A DNA stretch of 64,000 nucleotides from Zygnema circumcarinatum (taxonomy: Eukaryota; Streptophyta; Zygnematophyceae; Zygnematales; Zygnemataceae), in the NCBI GenBank assembly GCA_037447605.1, contig CM074818.1, positions 2,400,490-2,464,489 of the forward strand. The letters run 5' to 3'. Below are positions 12,866 to 23,920 of the stretch, in pieces. The notes below the pieces were generated by a model that was not told where the DNA came from, did no database searches, and saw only the letters and a list, made by a program, of their open reading frames with translations. Made by a program: the position numbers and the translations under genes. Each line of letters begins with the position of its first letter. The stretch's first letter is position 1.

Positions 12866-13673
12866 CGCAACGTGCCCACACTACAGCAGAGGGCACTTCA
12901 TCTGCCGGAGACAGGATGGAAGGGTGCGGGTCGACTCTGCGGTCGGAAGGACTCAGATGTGGCGCGTGCGCCTCGCCATTCGCAAGAGAAGGGTTCGCAA
13001 CGGGAGGAACGCGCATGGCCTGAGCTATGCGCCGCGCGTAATGCAGGATGCCCTCAGCCACTCTGCCAAGAGTCCGGAGACTCCAAGCAGCTTGAGCACA
13101 CGCCCGGAACCGGAACCTAACTTGGAGCAGTCCAGCGTGATGACGTCCACACGACGGCAGAGAGTCGGACGAGCATTGGAAGAAAGGTCGACGCGCATTC
13201 CCCTCGAGCGCAGCAGGCGGAGGCGCAGGCCGGCAGCGCCTCCACTTTCCCCGGCCGAGGCAGCAGCAGCAGCAGCAGCAGCCGCAGCAGCCCCTTCGTC
13301 CCTCCCTCCCTCCCTCCCTCCCTCCCTCCCTCCCTCACAGAGGGCGCGGCCCGGCAGCCATGGTGCTCCCCCTCCGCACTCCCGAGCTCGTAATTGGCGA
13401 CGCCTGCCGTACGATGCCGTACGATCCAGTACTGTACGTTACGGAACGATATCATCGTGTACGATACGCTACGGTCCAAAACCGTACCATAGCGTTCGGC
13501 ATCAATGTGCTGTACAGTACTGTACAGTACAAAGTAGTACGGCCACGACTTCGGACTTCGGAGCGTCCCTTTCGTACGGACGGTGCTGGAAAAGCGGGAG
13601 AGCTCGCGGACGCGCGGACGGACGGGCCCCGTCCCCCGAGGCGGAAGGGGTAGCGGGGAGGGAGGGGGACGCT
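12866..13673. promoter_or_regulatory. bidirectional promoter region with dense GTAC/CGTACGG cluster
   Basis: It separates the ATG of the glycosyltransferase (minus, 12865) from the ATG of the FIST-LON gene (plus, 13674). It contains a CAG-type run (13259-13290) and CCCTCCCT repeats (13297-13337). A remarkable cluster of GTAC, CGTAC and CTGTAC palindromes runs from about 13405 to 13582. Long open frames cross it on both strands but are composition artefacts of GC-rich DNA. Confidence 0.55.
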
Positions 13674-16600
13674 ATGGCGCCATGGCGGGGGACGGGGGAG
13701 GCAGCGAGCCGAGCCATGTGGCGCCATGGCTTCTTCCGCAGAGCTGCGAGCCGCTGCGCGCACGTCCACGCAGCAGCCACTCCCTCCTCCTCCTCCCCCG
13801 CGCCTCTCTCCTCGCCGCAGGATGCGCTCGCGCTCGCAGCATGCCGCCCTGTCCACTCACATCGCCGTCCTTCTCGCCCCTTCTCGTCGTCCTCTCGCAC
13901 AAACGAAAATATTGCAGGCTGGAGCTCAAATGTGCAGACCGACGATGGTCGGACTTTTCAGTTTGCAACGGTGATCGTTGAAGATGGCAGCGCTGCGGAC
14001 GCGCCCTCGGCCATGTGGAATCGCACCTGCCTCCTCATCGGAGGCTCTCCCACAGCAGCGGTGGCGTTTGTTTCGCAGCCGACGGCTGCGGCCATGCAGG
14101 CCATTGCATACTTCAGCGAACGCATCGGCAGTGGCGATGGAGGGCTTTCGTCCAGCAGCGAAAGTCCTGAAAGCGGTAAAGAGCCGCCTATTCCCGCTAT
14201 TATCGGATGCGTTGCAGACGAATGGTCTGGATATGGAGGAGAGTTCGCTTCTGCAGGCAGGCGGGGCGGGCTCTCCGGGTCCGGCCAAGATGGCCGGGAC
14301 GGGTATCGCTCTTGGAGGCGAGAGAGGGAAAACGACGACGCGGTGGGGCAGGCATTAGCAACACTGCATCCTTTGCTCAGCGCTCTTGGCAGCTCTCAGA
14401 CTCCCCGGCGGTTGTCAGGGGAGCAAAGCACGAGAGAAATGCTGAAGAAGGCTCTGCAGGCAAAGAGCTCTGCGACGTCGGGGTCTGATATTCCAGCAGG
14501 CCTCGCGGCAGGTTTGTTTGACAAAAGGGAGGATGAGTGGGGACCAAATCGAGGAGAGGCATCGAATGCGAGTGTTGACTGGGATGATAGAGAGGCTGAG
14601 GTTGACGAGGCGAGCATTTTTGAGACGAATGAAGGTGATACCCCGGAGGATTGGCTGCAGTTGTGTAATGAGTATGAGGAAGTTGTAGCGCGTGGAGATG
14701 AATGGAGCGAACTGTTAACTGGAGGCGAAACTGACGATCAAAATGCCATAGCGGAGAAAGGATCCACTTGGGGTAGTGATGGTGTAGAGGCGGCGGTTCA
14801 AAATGGACGGAGTAAATCGGTGAAAGAGAAGGCTTCAGAACGTGAAGTTGAGATCGAGAAGTCGATTAGGAAGAGTTCTCACAAGCGTCGTCAAAAGAGT
14901 CAGTTGCTTAAGGATGTGAACTATCAGGAGGGGGATGAGTCGGTGGTTGGGGTGGCCGGCCGAGTTGTTGTTGGACGTGGAAGCAGGCAAACTGGCGATA
15001 AAGAAAAGTTTCGCCTCCACCTTTGTGCAGCTCGTATGCCAGGTGTCTGCGCAACTGCTTTCGTTTCTCCCACTCCTGCACTCCCCTGCCTTCCAAACTT
15101 TAGGAGAGCTGTGCTGGAGGACAATCCACACATGCTAATATTTGGAGCACCAGGTACGCTCTCTTAGCAGCTGATCATCCATTCTCTGTTTTAGCCGGCG
15201 ACGATTGATTTTGGCAAATCTTATGAAGTTATGAGATAAGGAGGCCAGCCTTGCACTTGTTTCACCAATCCATTTTTCACGAAAATCCACTGCGTGAAGT
15301 GCTGCCTATGACTGTGATTTGCAGGCTTTGTCTACAGTGAATTCATGCAGCGTCTCACATCAGTTTTTCCACAAAGTGCTCGGTAAGCTTGTAGGACTTG
15401 CTACGTGAAGGTTGTTTTACTTGTTCTCTCAGGTGTTTCTTGTTGATTTTTTCATGTTAGGGACAACGAGGCCACGGCATTGAGTTGTCACGTTCATCTG
15501 GAAACTGCTAACGAGTTTTGCATGAAACCTTGGTCGATTACAGGGCTGCCGTTTTCTTGAGACCTTTGTTCGATGAGGTCGCGAACATAAAGCGAGGTGG
15601 CCTTGTGGAAGCAGGACCTTCACCTCTGTTTTATGGCCCGCACGTTGCACACAAAGGGGCTGTGGGACTTGCACTCAGCTCGGATGGTATGTTGCACTCG
15701 TTTAGCCTTTGTTTCATGACGTGCTTCGCACGTTTCACATTGTTTTACCCTTTCTCTGGTCTTCCTTTGCCTTTGTAGAACGAATACTTCGTTCTATTCA
15801 TTCTTGACACAACTCTATCCTGTATCTGTTCACTCCTTGTCGTCCTCTCAGATGTCTTTGGCGTCCCTTCCCCTTTCGTTCTTGCATGTCTCTGTTCTGG
15901 ACAAGGATCAGAACAGACCATAAGATGAGTTCCGTAAATCTGCATCAAGTGTTCTTGAGGTTGCAGGCAAGGCAAGCAAGTTACCTTTGGCAGCTTTTGC
16001 TGAATTCGTAAGGATGTCCCTTGCATTTCCGCGGCTTCCTGGCCAAATTTTACTCGAGTAAGCCTGCCAACTTCAGCCGTGGTTTATGAGTAGGGGAGCT
16101 GTCTCTGCATGCGATACTGCCAATGGGGGCACCCCCTGGCAAGACCACTTGCAAAATTACGGTAGCGTTAATGGCAAAGAAGCTCTGCTTGATGGCTGCA
16201 GAGACTCCATAAGCTGCCACCTTTTCAAACCCCGCTTTCCCCCCCTCATCTTGCCTCCGGAGATTGCCCCACGGAGCTCACCAACACGTATAGCGAAAGC
16301 GAATCTATTGGAGCGATCTTCAGCAGAGAAGGGAGGGGAGGATGCGGCTGTAAAGAACTGGGTGGAGCAACTGACACCGTATTTGACCAAGACTAAGGAT
16401 GGGGCAAACGCAGAAGGACTTGAAAACACATCTAAGAAGAGTGAGATAATGGCTCGAACTCTTAGGCTGATGTTGGAAGCGAAAGCAGAGGATGACAGGG
16501 AGGAAACGGTAGCAATGTTTGGAAAGCTATTCAGCCAAACACAGAGAAGGCGACTGGTCGTAGTGGTATGTGACGACATGGCAGCAACTTTAGAGAAGGT

Positions 16601-18983
16601 TGCTAAGGAACGGGGTTGGCATTGAAGTACTAATCAACATAGTTTTGCCCATGGAGAGTTGTGCAGAGTATACTTCACAGATGATGCAAGGGCAGGACAA
16701 CGGGCTACTTCCCCTGGCTGTTTTTGGAACAGCGCCCTTTCCAGGATGGTCGTCTGCTTACAACATATTTGAGCCGAAATACCAACTCCTGGTAAAGGCC
16801 CTGTGTTCATAGATACTCATGTTGACTTGTTTGTACTAATGATATTAGGTAGGTTGTTCGTCGTAGAGGTTGTCTTGTCGCGTAAGCTTTGGTTGTTCAA
16901 CAGTAGGAAATGTACTCTGATGCTTGTGCTTATGCCAAATGAACTGCTGGCTAAGGACTTAGATGCTCACCGTCTGCTTTCCTAGACTGTTCATTTTGGT
17001 AGTTTTTAGGGAATATGGCGTAAAGAGGTCAAACCAGCAATCCACGAGTGGTTCAAACAGTCGCACGGTTTACGTAGCATTACGGAGCTTAGGGGGGCAG
17101 GTCATCTCCCGACAGTGCTACCAAATACTGGTGTCAAGTCAAAGTTTCCTCTTGCCATTGAAAGCTCCTCGAGTGTACAGCCATTCCAAATCAAAATCAG
17201 GACTGTGTCTACAAGTAGCTGGCTTATGGACGCTTATGGTCTTCATTGCTGTAGACTGAAGTGTCCAGTCACAAGATTATCGTCCTGAAGCAGCTCCCTA
17301 TTTGGCATGAACGATATCAGCAGGCTGATGCGTGCACACATGCATGTCATTCTGTTTCCCGTCACCCTTGACGACCCAAAAGGTGCGAACAGGTTCGCGA
17401 GTGTGTGGAGGTCGACAGGCTCTGCGGCATTGCAGCTCTCTGGCCAACCTGCAGCGGCCCTACCCTCGTGGGCTGCACCGCGGTGAGGAAATTCCACCCC
17501 ATATCAGAATCTGAAACTGGAACAGAAACGGAACATATGTGTAATATATGCCGCCATCGTCTCCGCCATTCTTTGAGAAATTGCTTCCATGTTGTCAGGG
17601 AAAAATCAGTGGATTTCATGGCTGTTAGATCCTTGCTGGTAGGAGGTTTAACTAAAAATGGCTTGGGCCAATACCAGCTTGTGCAACTGGTCCATCTTGT
17701 GTCGGATTGGGATAGGCAGGGGAGGAATGTTTGGTCAGAGATCTCTTTTTATTGAATTCATTTTTGATGTGTGTATGTGTGAGGCTCGCAGACCCTACGT
17801 GTTAAACGTTTTGAATCTGACTGTCGGAGCTCGCTGGTAGCTCATGGCCGTAAGCGCTTCAGGGTGGCCCCTGCAAAGTAAGTCCTTTCACTCGTCAGTT
17901 TCCCCACTTCTCCAACTTGTCTATGTGCTTCTATTGTGATGCATGTAGCGGCGATGCCCTGTCTGCCACCTGTATTTGCTCCTCCCGTACCTGCTCTCCT
18001 CTCTCCCCCTTCCCCCCCCCCCCCCCCCCCACCCCCCACCTCATCAAGTTTGTCATTGATTCTTCCGCACTACCTGCTGCCGTGGGTCTCCTTCAATAAA
18101 CTCAACAGTATTTGGTCTGTTAGCTCACCTCCATGTTCATATGCTCTCCACAGTCCATGCATTCTTTCCCCGCAGTGTGGTGTGCGCATATGCCCGTGCA
18201 GTGTGCATGGCCCCTGTAAGCTCAGGCCTATGGTGGCCTATGCTGCTGCAGAGTGGGGGTGCGTCCTGGCAGCTTCGGGCTCAACGTTGCGGAGGTGGGT
18301 CAGTCAGCTCTCTTTCAGGAGCTTTCTTTCTCAAGCAGACGCATTCACAGCAAAATGCTCCGTTTTTTTGTGATCTAATTGGAGTTGTGATGTACTGATG
18401 AAGAGAGCTGGGAGGTGTCCAGGTGGATTACTTTGATGACGAGAAGGTGGTGGGAGAGGCCGCAGTGCGCGAGCTGAAGAACTTGGCTTTCAGAGCGCTG
18501 AGTTTGTGCGAGAGGGTTGTTGTTAACGTGCTTCAGGTGGGTGCTCTTGTTCGGCCTTATCGCTGATCGTCAGTTTCTATGCAGCGTGTTTTCTCGCCGG
18601 CCATGTTTGCTGTTTGTTTGACACTTTACCTAACCATTTTGCAACTGCGGTGCGCAGATGGGACCTAAAGTTGGTATGCGGTTCGCGAATCCATGGCTGC
18701 TAAACAATCCTGTGGCAGCCTCTTTCGCAATTGCTCACGTTCTTCCCGCTCAGGTGCCATGCTGCCCACTCGTTGGATGTCTGGGCAGGCATAGAATTTC
18801 GCAATGGTTTCTTCGATGTTCATTCTCAGGAGAGGTAAGTTGAATGAATGGTGAAACTGACCGCAACGTGGGTGGTTTGTTGGTCTCTAGCCCAATGTGA
18901 AGCTGAGGTGGCTCGCTTCCACGGACACCAAGATGCGGCTCTTAGAGGAGATGCATTTTCTAAAGGCCCTCGCCATGCCGTGA
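13674..18983 (+). CDS. FIST-domain protein fused to a LON substrate-binding domain
   Basis: Twelve in-phase exons (13674-15153, 15325-15382, 15544-15686, 15967-16057, 16094-16565, 16681-16791, 17393-17482, 17792-17877, 18404-18536, 18658-18753, 18891-18983) are needed for a 950-residue protein; I list the eleven I could place, and these already close the frame. The N-terminus is Arg/Ser/Ala-rich like a mitochondrial or plastid presequence. A FIST_N-like domain follows (CLLIGGSPTAAVAFVSQP, IIGCVADEWSGYGG, then NPHMLIFGAPGFVYSEFMQ and HKGAVGLALSSD), split by a long acidic insert. FIST domains are ligand-sensing. From 16681 comes a full LON N-terminal domain (LLPLAVFGTAPFPGW, IFEPKYQLLVREC, VGCTATLRV, AHGRKRFRVAPA, VDYFDDE, ending ALAMP). 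The 16566-16680 intron is only 115 bp, has a strong GTATGT donor, and is phase 0 on both sides, which argues for one gene. The alternative is two genes, with FIST stopping at 16625 and LON starting at 16681. Confidence 0.65.
18012..18030. repeat. poly-C tract in LON-part intron
   Basis: An uninterrupted run of about 19 C lies inside the intron between the exons at 17792-17877 and 18404-18536, within a C/T-rich segment. It is intronic. Confidence 0.9.
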
Positions 18984-20743
18984 CCTTTTTTTTTTTTGGC
19001 CAATACATGAACGGGACCTTGCAACCCTCGACCCTTGCAAGCGCTTCTGCTCATGTGTGGTGCCTGCCTGCGGTGGAGTGTGCGCGGAATCGTGATGTGC
19101 TGTAGATGTAAGCGAGGTAGCAAAATTGATTTAGTGAAATGAACGGAGAAGAGGCCGCTCGGCGCTGGGTCCTGTCATTTTATTATGGATAGGAAACGGC
19201 TGTTATGCGGCGGGGGCGAGCCTTTGTCGCTTTCTAACATGAGAGGACTGAGAGGGCTTGTGATGATGGGCTCTCGAAATGAACACCACCGACTGTGGTA
19301 CTGTTGGGCAGCGCTGAAGTTTCTCTCCGCCTTGAAAACCAGAATTTAAGCCGTCCCCTGGAGCATCCTTCCGCTCAATTATGTGCGAAGTCTTTTGGGC
19401 GAAGAGGGAGAGCGTGCAGCTGTTAATCGGTTGGTCGTAGGTTTCTTTAGAACAAAAACAAGGTCGTTTATGTCTTTGACAACAGGAGAAGGTCTTAAGC
19501 GGGAAAAAAGAAACACAAGTACAAGCTTCAAGGAAATGTTATTGTCAATTAAGAGATATGTTTTTGCTACTTAAACATTTAAAGCTTACGTTTTCGATAT
19601 TACTGAGTTTCATAGTCGAAATTGGAAAGATTGTTAGTAGTTGACGGAAGAAAATGGCATTGAACTCACGATGGCGAGGAGGCCATCAAATGTACATGGA
19701 CGAAAGCATGATGGGGAACCACGAGAGGAACTCTCGCGAAGGACCTAAGCACAAAAGAATAAAGCTTGGAGCGGAAAGCTACGCCTGGGAGCAACAACGC
19801 AACCCTCCCTCCAAGCAGCCGCGAAGGTTAATAGATTAGTTAATTTAAATGTAATTCCTGCTTTTTTTCTGTGTTTTGAAAAAAGCGTGTTCAAACGGGA
19901 GCGGTGAGCCTACAGGCACTGGGATAAACTCTTTATGGCGCCATGCCTCCATGAGGATTGCATGGCTCCATGCCGTCACATGAGGGTGCCCATCATCCCA
20001 TTTATGCACTCCGCGCTCGTCCTCCGCCGTCCGATCGCCATCGGACGGTCCGCGGCGGGCGGCCAATCATGTGCGCGGGCCGGTCCCGCCGCCCGTTTGC
20101 CGCCGCACAGCCCTGCCGCCCGCGAGCCGCTCCCAGATCTCTGCACACGTGCAGCGCGGCCCCGCAATTGGCCGGAACGGATCCACGGGCGTGGCTCGTG
20201 CGACGCGGCCAAACCGGCCGTTCGTACGGACAGCCCCTGGCACTGTGCAACTGGGGGCATGGGGCGTACGGCGTGGAGCAGACAGGACAGAGGAGGCTCG
20301 GGCCGCTCCCTGAGCGGTCCGGGCCGGGCCGGGGATGGAGAGGGAGGGAGGGAGGGAGAGGTGTGCTGGAGGGGAGTGGGTGAGGGAGTAGGAGCTATGG
20401 CTGCGGAACTCTGCGGTTGTGCGTCTTACATACGTGAAGCCGCGCTGCGTGTTGAAGGCTGAGCGGCAATCGCAGGCTTGGAAGGAACGGAGGGAGACAG
20501 ATGCGGGAGGAGGGGAGAGGGTGAAGTGGAAGGTAGGATAAGGAGTGGGACTGAGAGGAGTAGGAAGTAGAATGAGTGCAGGAGACTGAAATGATGTGGA
20601 AGAAAGCATTGAGAGAAAGAAGGAGTAGGTAGGAAGTTGGAGAAAAGGCCAAGGCCGAGAACGAGAGGAAGGGCAGCGCGCAGGAGAGTCTGCGCAGGGA
20701 GGGGAGAGCAGCGGTGGGAGCGGGCGGTGGCGCAGTCGCAGCC
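18984..20743. other. intergenic region, FIST-LON 3' flank to GDU-like promoter
   Basis: The first ~650 bp is unremarkable 3' flank. A copy of a dispersed repeat lies at 19652-19836. From about 19930 the DNA is GC-rich with a CGTACGG palindrome (20223-20229) and GGGA runs (20338-20360), which look like the promoter of the gene starting at 20744. Overlapping GC-rich frames at 19935-20885 are not supported as genes. Confidence 0.5.
19652..19836 (+). repeat. copy of a dispersed ~180 bp repeat
   Basis: It shares long stretches with the block at 57.1-58.0 kb: CATCAAATGTACATGG, GGGGAACCACGAG, GGAGCGG-AA-CTACGCCT-GG, CAACAACGCA, and AGCAGCCGCGAAGGT. This copy is in plus orientation and more diverged, with small insertions. 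No coding capacity or clear polymerase III boxes are recognisable. It could be a MITE or SINE-like element. Confidence 0.75.
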
Positions 20744-22225
20744 ATGTCCATCTCTGTGGTCGCTTACGGTGCGTTCTGCAATGCCATGGCGCGGCTCGCA
20801 GTGAACCGCAGCTTGCTCGCGTTGTGCAAGAATGCAGTCCACAGGTCCTTTTCTGTGTTAGAAATGGAAATAGAAAATTTTCCAATTAGAAAGAAGCAAG
20901 ACGTCGTCTGAACTACGCTCAAGCTTTTTTTCAGGTCATTTTGGTGCTGAATGCTGTTGATCTTTCGAGAGCTCTCAATGCTGTTGTTATTATACCGTAA
21001 TCGATGTTCATTGTCATGTTTTCATGTTCATGCTGAAAAATCTTCACGGAAACCTACGTTTTACGGGAATCTACATTCCCTACGCTTGTCCTCATCTTTT
21101 GCGTTTACCGAATTATTCTCGTTTAGTCGCATTGTCGGCGTTGCAGTCGTGAATACCCTTGTGCAGCAAAAGATTTGTTTCACAATGCAACATATTTGGT
21201 TTTCTGCGGAAGCTTCACTCAGCTGCAAGATAACTCGGAGATAACATTAGATTCTGACGCACGTGCCCGTAATGTTCCCGTTTCCCCAGTGCTACAGCAG
21301 AATCATCCTCAGTATGTGTACGAAAGTGTGATAGTTTAGAGTCATTTCGGCTACTAGTTCCTGAAGGCTGTGCTATTGTGAATATTGATCACATTCTATG
21401 CACGTGGCGCGCAGGTATCATGGTGGCTATCTTCACTGCAGTTTTGTTCCTCTCCTGCATGTTTCATTGGTGAGTACTTGAAGGTGAATAGGTGGAAGGG
21501 CATAATGCAGCGTAATAATAAGGGCATAATGCTTGTTCCACATAATCATCTCTGAGGACACCCTCATTCACTTGCTCCTCGCATGTACTGTGACTAATAA
21601 ATGGGAAACGTTAAGCAAGTGGACCTTAAATCGCTGTTTTCCTTTGCTGGGCTTGCCGGTGTGCAGCTTCATCATGCGCATGCATTGGTTTCAACCTCCC
21701 GATCCTGCACAAGTCACATATTCGCAGTGGAGTCTCTGGGGAGTTCGCCAACCGGGGGGGGACGGACTGGACGGAACTAAGGACTCCAATGAGGTGAGAT
21801 AGCCCCCCCTGCATCCCTAGTTAGGTAGTTTCTAGTTTACATCTGCAGGCCTGTCCTCCTTCCACTGGTGAGCGTGGGAGTGACAGCACCAATCGGAGTC
21901 TTGGCATCTCTAATGTCTCATCTCCTTCTCCCCTGCACGGAAATGCAATGTTTTGGTGCTTCTTTAAAGGGTTAATGTCTCGCTCCCGGCTGCCCACGCT
22001 CATTGAGGGAATTGGAGCTTGCAGGTCTCTGTGGTGATGCCGGGGGAAGACGCGCCCACGCATTTGGCTCGACCAAATCCAATGAACGAGGCAGGGGATG
22101 TTGAGGTGTGCTCCATTCGTATTCCTGAAGTCAATGAGGAGGAGGGTGGCAGAAATAGCAGCGATTCCAGACAACCAACAGAGCAGGGTGCAGCCGAGGC
22201 TGCCCTGCTTTCCCGTGCCAATTGA
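20744..22225 (+). CDS. GLUTAMINE DUMPER-like single-pass membrane protein
   Basis: Five exons (20744-20844, 21301-21311, 21415-21469, 21667-21793, 22025-22225) close in phase to 164 residues, close to the size of Arabidopsis GDU1. An 11-nt micro-exon (21301-21311) is needed to restore frame. It completes a hydrophobic segment (RIILSIMVAIFTAVLFLSC, about residues 34-52), the single membrane helix. The last exon opens with VSVVMPGEDAPTHLARP, which matches the family VIMAG signature of pattern V-[IV]-M-x-G-E-D-x-P-x-x-L-A-x-P. GDU proteins sit in the plasma or endomembrane, interact with the LOG2 ubiquitin ligase, and affect amino-acid export. The tail is acidic and Ser/Asn-rich. The membrane and VIMAG exons are firm. 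The first two exons are less certain, and an upstream ATG at 20714 is in frame. Confidence 0.68.
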
Positions 22226-23920
22226 CATGGGATGTTGAGCTATAAGTTAACTATTCCTATCGGAATTTCTCATTCCCCTCTCGAACTGGAGAGGTGAATC
22301 CCATTCCAGCATTAGGTAGATGATTCTTTTTAGCTTCTCTTAAATAAGCCATTCCAGCAGTGTGTTCCCAGATACAAACGTTATTGCTCGAAGATGCAGC
22401 AAGTCCACCTGGAATAGAACGGGAGAGCAGACTGATGGTCTGGGGGAGTGTAACGAGAGAAGCCGGCTACTACTGTAGTTGGATAGGTTCCAAGCAGGTC
22501 AAGGGTCCTTAACTAGGACCCATGTCCATGTCAAGGATCCATGTGACATAAGGGCTGAATGTGCATAGAGCGTGAAATAGCAGCAACCGGCCGTCGGAAG
22601 GCTTAGTTTGGAGGTGCCATACAGCACCGCACAGAAAGTTTGCCCTTCCAGTGTGCGGCTGCCTGCGGCCCCGTGCAGGGAGGCGAGTGCTGGTCGACTC
22701 CCTTTGTGTCGCCACCGCTCCACCGCGGGGCCTCTCTGCCTCGGCCTCTGCTTCTGCCGGCGGTCCTCATTCGATTCGAAAGTGGCTAGCGTTATTACAA
22801 ACGCATTGAAGCACTTCAAGACACATGTAAATCACTGATTGTTTCCTTCTCCTGTCGCTGTTTGGCGCGAGTCCTTCTCGCGCCCTTGTCACATCGTGAT
22901 GGTGCTGTAAACTGTCCATGTCGTTAGGGCATAGCCGACCTAAAAATCGTTAGTATTACTAGTCGTAGTTTGATACCAAATCGAGTACTCACTCGGAGGA
23001 CATTGCGGTCCGCTTGTAGAAGAGTATTTCCGTGACTTTTCCTTTTGAATGTTTTTTCGTAAGATTTTGTTTAGTTTGACATGCCCTGTTGTTGAGTTGA
23101 TGGTGATCCCTCCATACCCATGTCCCTTTGCCATCATGCAATCATTGCATGTGATCATCAACCAGTGTTTTAGGAAGCCTAGACAGATAGACGCACGGGC
23201 CAAAACAGGAAATCTGCCAATAGCTAATGGAGGACCATCTAAAGGCCGTGATGACTCGAACTCGTCACCATGCAGGAATTCGTGTATAGAAGTTGACATA
23301 ACTATGCATCGATTGTCCGGAGAAGCATCATCACAGCCTTCAACAGCTGCTTACAGGACAGCGCTTCCCTAAACAAACTCATGACCAAAACTAGTTAAAA
23401 AAAATTCATTGGGTAGTGATCTGTTCGGTGAAAATCTATTCTTAGGGGAGCGATTGAACCGATGGCCTTCCGAACCATTATTCATCACTTTGTCGGGTTC
23501 AGCTGCCCAACATCGTAAATACAATTATGCTCATTTCATTTATTGCAGTTAGATGCTTTTGTACGATTCATACTATCCAAACTCCACTTTTCTTGTACCT
23601 CGCAAGGTAAACCCAGTCTTTTGTTCCTTCAAAGACGGTGGAAGTCATTCAAGTCAAAGAAATAAATTAAGTCTTTCCTAAAGGGGCCAGCCCATACAGC
23701 CGACCATCCGAGCGTATGATTTAGGCTCGCTGTGCTGAACACAGCAGCCATCTCTTCCTACACAAGGGACTGCTCAAGGCTCACGTTGCAGGAGGGAGTT
23801 CCCCCCTCTAAAGCGCGCAGCAGCGCCACAAAATCGCCAACCGTCAATGCCAGCAATTCGCATAAAACCTCCTACTGCCTGGCCTCCTGGACTGCCTACA
23901 TCCTATTTCTAATTTCGCTT
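22226..23920. other. convergent intergenic spacer
   Basis: It lies between the stop of the GDU-like gene (+) and the stop of the cyclophilin gene (-). Short frames occur (for example at 22608-22838) but none has a partner exon or family motif. I see no RNA gene and no repeat. Confidence 0.55.

Noticed and set aside
12594-15167. Very long plus-strand open frame (857 codons)
   Set aside because: Its first 360 codons overlap the minus-strand glycosyltransferase exon and the promoter. Only the part from the ATG at 13674 shows protein-like features.
17010-17272. Coding-looking stretch (EWFKQSHGLRSITEL) between LON exons
   Set aside because: Joining exon 16791 directly to 17393 gives a continuous LON motif (IFEPKYQLL to VRECVEVD). 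Including this stretch would break the domain, so it is treated as intron.
19935-20885. Overlapping GC-rich frames on both strands, up to 272 codons
   Set aside because: No splice pattern, no motifs, strong GC bias, and position in a promoter with CGTACGG sites.
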